Source: Propionibacteriaceae bacterium
GTDB taxonomy: Bacteria; Actinomycetota; Actinomycetes; Propionibacteriales; Propionibacteriaceae
Assembly: GCA_003451975.1 (NCBI GenBank)
Contig: DMIX01000261.1
Coordinates: forward strand, 1 to 7,029
Length of the DNA stretch: 7,029 nucleotides
Reading direction: 5' to 3'
The position numbers and the translations under genes are program-made. Shown here in pieces: positions 5,186 to 7,029 of this stretch. Below the pieces are notes generated by a model. The model was given only the letters and a program-made list of their open reading frames with translations. It ran no database searches and was not told the origin of the DNA. The first letter of the stretch is position 1. Each line of letters begins with the position of its first letter.

Positions 5186-5761
5186 ATGACCACCAGCTTC
5201 GACGACGCACCGCCAGCGAAACGCGCGCTTGCGGCGGCCTTCGTCGAGGCCCTGCGAACCACCCCGCTGGCGAAGGTGACGGTCTCCGGTTTGGCCAGCG
5301 CAGCCGGGGTCAATCGGCAGACCTTCTATCACCACTTCACCGACGTCTATGACCTGGCGCGTTGGGTCTTCGCCGCCGAGATCGCCGACCACATCATGGC
5401 GCACGCCAGCTATGACCAATGGGCAGATGGCTGCCGGGAGTTGTTGGTCTACCTCAAAACGCATCGCGAGCAGACCTACGCGGTGATCCGCTCGCTGCGT
5501 CACTCCGACTTGGAGCGGTTCTTTCACCGATCACTGCGCGCAATGATGGCCGTCATCGTCGCCGAACTCGAGGGCGACCTGCGCCTCAATCCCGCCGATC
5601 GAGAGTTCGTCATCGACCATTACACCTTGGCGGTGGTCGGCCATATCATGCACTGGCTGGCCACCAACATGGCCGACGATCCGGTCGAATTGGTCTCCCG
5701 CGTGGAGTTCATCATGCACGGCACGGTGCGGGAGTCGCTAGAACGCTTCGCCTCCCGCTGA
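5186..5761 (+). CDS. TetR-family transcriptional regulator
   Basis: The 191-residue protein (197 if begun at ATG 5168) is of normal TetR length. The N-terminal DNA-binding domain covers about residues 10-60: an AKRALAAAFVEALRT helix, then KVTVSGLASAAGVNRQTFYH and HFTDVYDLARWVF, matching the family pattern T-V-x-x-I-A-x-x-A-G-V-x-x-x-T-F-Y-x-H-F with Leu at the Ile position. The C-terminal part (about 70-191) is helical and should bind the ligand and form the dimer. Its pattern, with YLKTHREQTYAVIRSL and a Trp-rich late helix (HIMHWLATNM), recalls the DhaS-like TetR C-terminal type, though this is tentative. It is transcribed away from the membrane-protein gene across an intergenic region with several dyads, so it probably regulates that gene and itself. 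Termination probably occurs at the repeat hairpins starting 30 bp after its stop. The inducer is unknown. Confidence 0.9.
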   Translation: MTTSFDDAPPAKRALAAAFVEALRTTPLAKVTVSGLASAAGVNRQTFYHHFTDVYDLARWVFAAEIADHIMAHASYDQWADGCRELLVYLKTHREQTYAVIRSLRHSDLERFFHRSLRAMMAVIVAELEGDLRLNPADREFVIDHYTLAVVGHIMHWLATNMADDPVELVSRVEFIMHGTVRESLERFASR

Positions 5762-5789
5762 GCGTCCGCCGCCGAGGTTTCACCCCCGT

Positions 5790-5888
5790 GCCCTGAGCCT
5801 GTCGAAGGGCACCCCCACGGCTTCGACAAGCTCAGGCTTCGACAGGCTCAGCCAACGAAATGCCCGGGCCCTGAGCCTGTCGAAGGGC
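5790..5888. repeat. Cluster of four short interspersed repeats forming two tandem hairpins
   Basis: The unit CCTGAGCCTGTCGAAG or its reverse complement occurs four times: 5790-5810 (forward, 21 bp with GC-rich ends), 5821-5836 (reverse, one base changed), 5837-5851 (reverse) and 5868-5888 (forward, identical to the first over 21 bp). Copies 1 and 2 pair as a 16-bp stem (5792-5807 with 5821-5836) with one mismatch. Copies 3 and 4 pair as a perfect 15-bp stem (5837-5851 with 5871-5885). Such CCTGAGCCTGTCGAAG elements are, from general knowledge, widespread intergenic repeats of REP type in many high-GC genomes. Here they follow the TetR stop by 28 bp and probably stop transcription or protect the mRNA end. 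There is no sign of a transposase nearby. Confidence 0.85.
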
Positions 5889-6024
5889 AACAACAAATTC
5901 CGAACATATCCAATCTCACCGAAATTTCCCCCCCAACACCTTTTATCGATTCAGCTGTGGAAAACCCCCGAAAGGCGGTTGTCGAGCCCGTTCGCTCTAT
6001 GCCAAGGTGACAGCAATCCACCCC
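5889..6024. other. Non-coding stretch upstream of the lipoprotein gene
   Basis: This stretch is richer in A and T than its surroundings, especially 5889-5950. It should hold the promoter of the lipoprotein gene, but I find no convincing -35/-10 pair; TTGTCG (5979-5984) with TATGCC (5998-6003) has a spacer of only 13 bp. A reading frame in phase with the lipoprotein runs back to 5979, but it lacks a ribosome binding site and is not likely to be translated. Confidence 0.4.
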
Positions 6025-6030
6025 AGGAGA
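6025..6030 (+). promoter_or_regulatory. Ribosome binding site choosing the lipoprotein start
   Basis: AGGAGA lies 5 nt before ATG 6036. From this ATG the protein begins directly with a normal lipoprotein signal peptide, whereas starting at 5979 would place 19 polar residues before it. Confidence 0.75.
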
Positions 6031-6035
6031 CGCCC

Positions 6036-6614
6036 ATGGCAATCGCCAAAAGCGCAGCCCTATTCGCCGCAATCACCGCCATCGCACTGTCTGGCTGCAC
6101 CCAGCCAGACCCCAACGCCGCACCCACCTACACCTGCACCCCCACCACCGGCACCCCCCAACCCTGCTACAAAGCCGAACACGACCTCCATGCCAAAGAA
6201 GACGCCCTCTACGCCGAAGCCGAAGCGGTCTACCGCAAATACATCGCCGAACACGTGCGCATCTACCGAGCAGGCGGCGCCACGACGGCGTCACCAGTGA
6301 TTCTTGAGACTCTCACCGGCGAAGCTCTCCAAGAGGTGCTGAAGTCTGATCGCGAGATCGCCGCCAATCACACGAGGGCGGTCGGCGGAGAATTCAAGAT
6401 TGGATACCTCCGCCGGGTCCCTCGCGAAGTAGTGGGCGACTCCGTCGCGACGTGGGAGTCTTGCGTTGACGCCACCAGCGTCACCTTCAAAGATGACAAA
6501 CCGCCAAGGCCCGGAAGCATCGGATTGGAGCGCGCGTACTTCTCACAGACTGAAGAAGGACTGAAGATCAGCAGCTTCGCCCACTCACTGGGAGTCGTCG
6601 AATCATGCGAATGA
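6036..6614 (+). CDS. Small secreted lipoprotein of unknown function
   Basis: The 192-residue protein has a lipoprotein signal peptide: MAIAK, a hydrophobic core and lipobox LSGC, with Cys21 as lipid-attachment site. A Pro/Thr-rich linker with two cysteines (residues about 22-47) leads to a charged helical stretch, AEHDLHAKEDALYAEAEAVYRKYIAEHVRIY (about 48-78), and then an alpha/beta region with ETLTGEALQEVL, YLRRVPREVVGDSVATWESCVDAT and a C-terminal cysteine (VVESCE). The size and order (helix, then mixed strand region, with W-E-S-C-V-D-A) would suit an NTF2-like small domain, but I do not recognise the family. Base use changes within the gene: codons up to about 6285 end overwhelmingly in C and almost lack T, while the rest is mixed. 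The last bases overlap the start of the next gene, so the two form an operon and the products probably act together at the cell surface. Confidence 0.8.
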   Translation: MAIAKSAALFAAITAIALSGCTQPDPNAAPTYTCTPTTGTPQPCYKAEHDLHAKEDALYAEAEAVYRKYIAEHVRIYRAGGATTASPVILETLTGEALQEVLKSDREIAANHTRAVGGEFKIGYLRRVPREVVGDSVATWESCVDATSVTFKDDKPPRPGSIGLERAYFSQTEEGLKISSFAHSLGVVESCE

Positions 6615-7029
6615 AGCTCGTACTCGCCATCGTTTTCTCACTAGTGTGTTTGGCTGAACTCGCACCCGCGAACCCCGCGATGGCCGGGAAGCCGGCTCCA
6701 ACTCCTCATGCCACTTCGAGTGCGGGGGATGTATGGGGCGGCGGGCGTCGCGAAGAGGATTCGAGCAAGACGAATACGAAAGAACTCGGCACTGACCCCG
6801 CAGACAACGGAACGCAGGCGGCCGCCCAGCCGACCATCGACCTCGATGAACAGGTACGTACCTGCCAGATGTTCAACGGCGTGGGCTCCACTGAACCCGA
6901 CGACTGTGAGCCGGTCAATACAACCAACCCGCTCAAGCACGATGTGCCTGCGGCCTCTCAACTCCGCGAGGTGGCAGCCCACTTGAAGCCGCCGGATGCC
7001 ACCCCACTGAACCGCCCCGGCATGTCCGG
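6605..7029 (+). CDS. Secreted protein of unknown function, N-terminal part
   Basis: The frame from ATG 6605 is open to the window end (141 codons) with no stop, so the gene continues beyond. It begins MRMKLVLAIVFSLVCLAELA and has a Sec signal peptide with a likely cleavage after PAMA (about residue 27). The mature part is polar and low in complexity: a Gly/Asp/Ser/Lys-rich stretch, then TIDLDEQVRTCQMFNG with Cys88 and a second Cys about 13 residues later, and a proline-rich segment near the edge. GGAG at 6591-6594, 10 nt before, favours ATG 6605; ATG 6611, in the same frame, would give the ATGA overlap typical of coupled genes. It overlaps the lipoprotein gene by 10 bp (or 4 bp). The layout of signal peptide, disordered linker and later folded domain is common in actinobacterial surface proteins, some with PKD-like domains, but nothing in this part proves a function. 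Confidence 0.75.
   Translation, partial: MRMKLVLAIVFSLVCLAELAPANPAMAGKPAPTPHATSSAGDVWGGGRREEDSSKTNTKELGTDPADNGTQAAAQPTIDLDEQVRTCQMFNGVGSTEPDDCEPVNTTNPLKHDVPAASQLREVAAHLKPPDATPLNRPGMS

Noticed and set aside
5790..5888. The repeat cluster as a CRISPR array
   Set aside because: The copies alternate in orientation and are separated by 0-16 bp rather than by uniform spacers of about 30 bp, and no cas gene is present.

Overview
The window looks like chromosomal DNA of a high-GC Gram-positive actinobacterium. The evidence is strong G/C preference at third codon positions, two lipoprotein-type signal peptides, a regulator that appears to be read from a leaderless mRNA, and a cluster of short inverted CCTGAGCCTGTCGAAG-type repeats of a kind I associate with many actinobacterial genomes. 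A member of the Propionibacteriales or a relative is a guess only. No rRNA, tRNA, CRISPR array, transposase, integrase or phage gene was seen.

Region 1 (1-4056) is a sugar-uptake locus built around a divergent promoter. Leftwards on the minus strand run an RbsC-type permease (2263-1202), a lipoprotein sugar-binding protein (1190-198) and the first 46 codons of an RbsA/XylG-type ATPase (140-1, cut by the window edge). Rightwards on the plus strand run a SorC/DeoR-type sugar-sensing regulator (2376-3362) and, overlapping it by 4 bp, a divergent ribulose-phosphate 3-epimerase-family enzyme (3359-4018). The 112-bp intergenic region holds plausible promoters for both directions and two palindromes, GCAACA-TC-TGTTGC and GTGCTCA-AA-TGAGCAC, whose centres lie exactly 42 bp (four helical turns) apart. 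The first covers the -35 regions of both promoters and the second covers the regulator's start codon. The likely picture is uptake of a pentose, pentitol or rare hexose, with its phosphate epimerised in the cell and the system controlled by a phosphosugar-sensing repressor or activator. No sugar kinase or dehydrogenase is visible, so the substrate cannot be fixed from this window.

Region 2 (4015-5761) begins with a perfect 17-bp hairpin between convergent genes, probably a two-way terminator. A polytopic membrane protein of unknown function (5038-4073, probably the DUF5692 family) and a TetR-family regulator (5186-5761) are then transcribed away from each other. Their shared control region has overlapping candidate -10 boxes, two 7-6-7 palindromes and an overall two-fold symmetry. 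The TetR protein probably controls itself and the membrane protein.

Region 3 (5762-7029) begins with four copies of the short repeat arranged as two tandem hairpins. A small lipoprotein of unknown function (6036-6614) follows, overlapped by a secreted protein of unknown function (6605 to beyond the window end).

I see no convincing sign of an exotic new system. The most informative signals are the two-operator divergent control region, the atypical epimerase and binding protein that may indicate an unusual sugar, the membrane protein/TetR pair, and the lipoprotein/secreted-protein pair.
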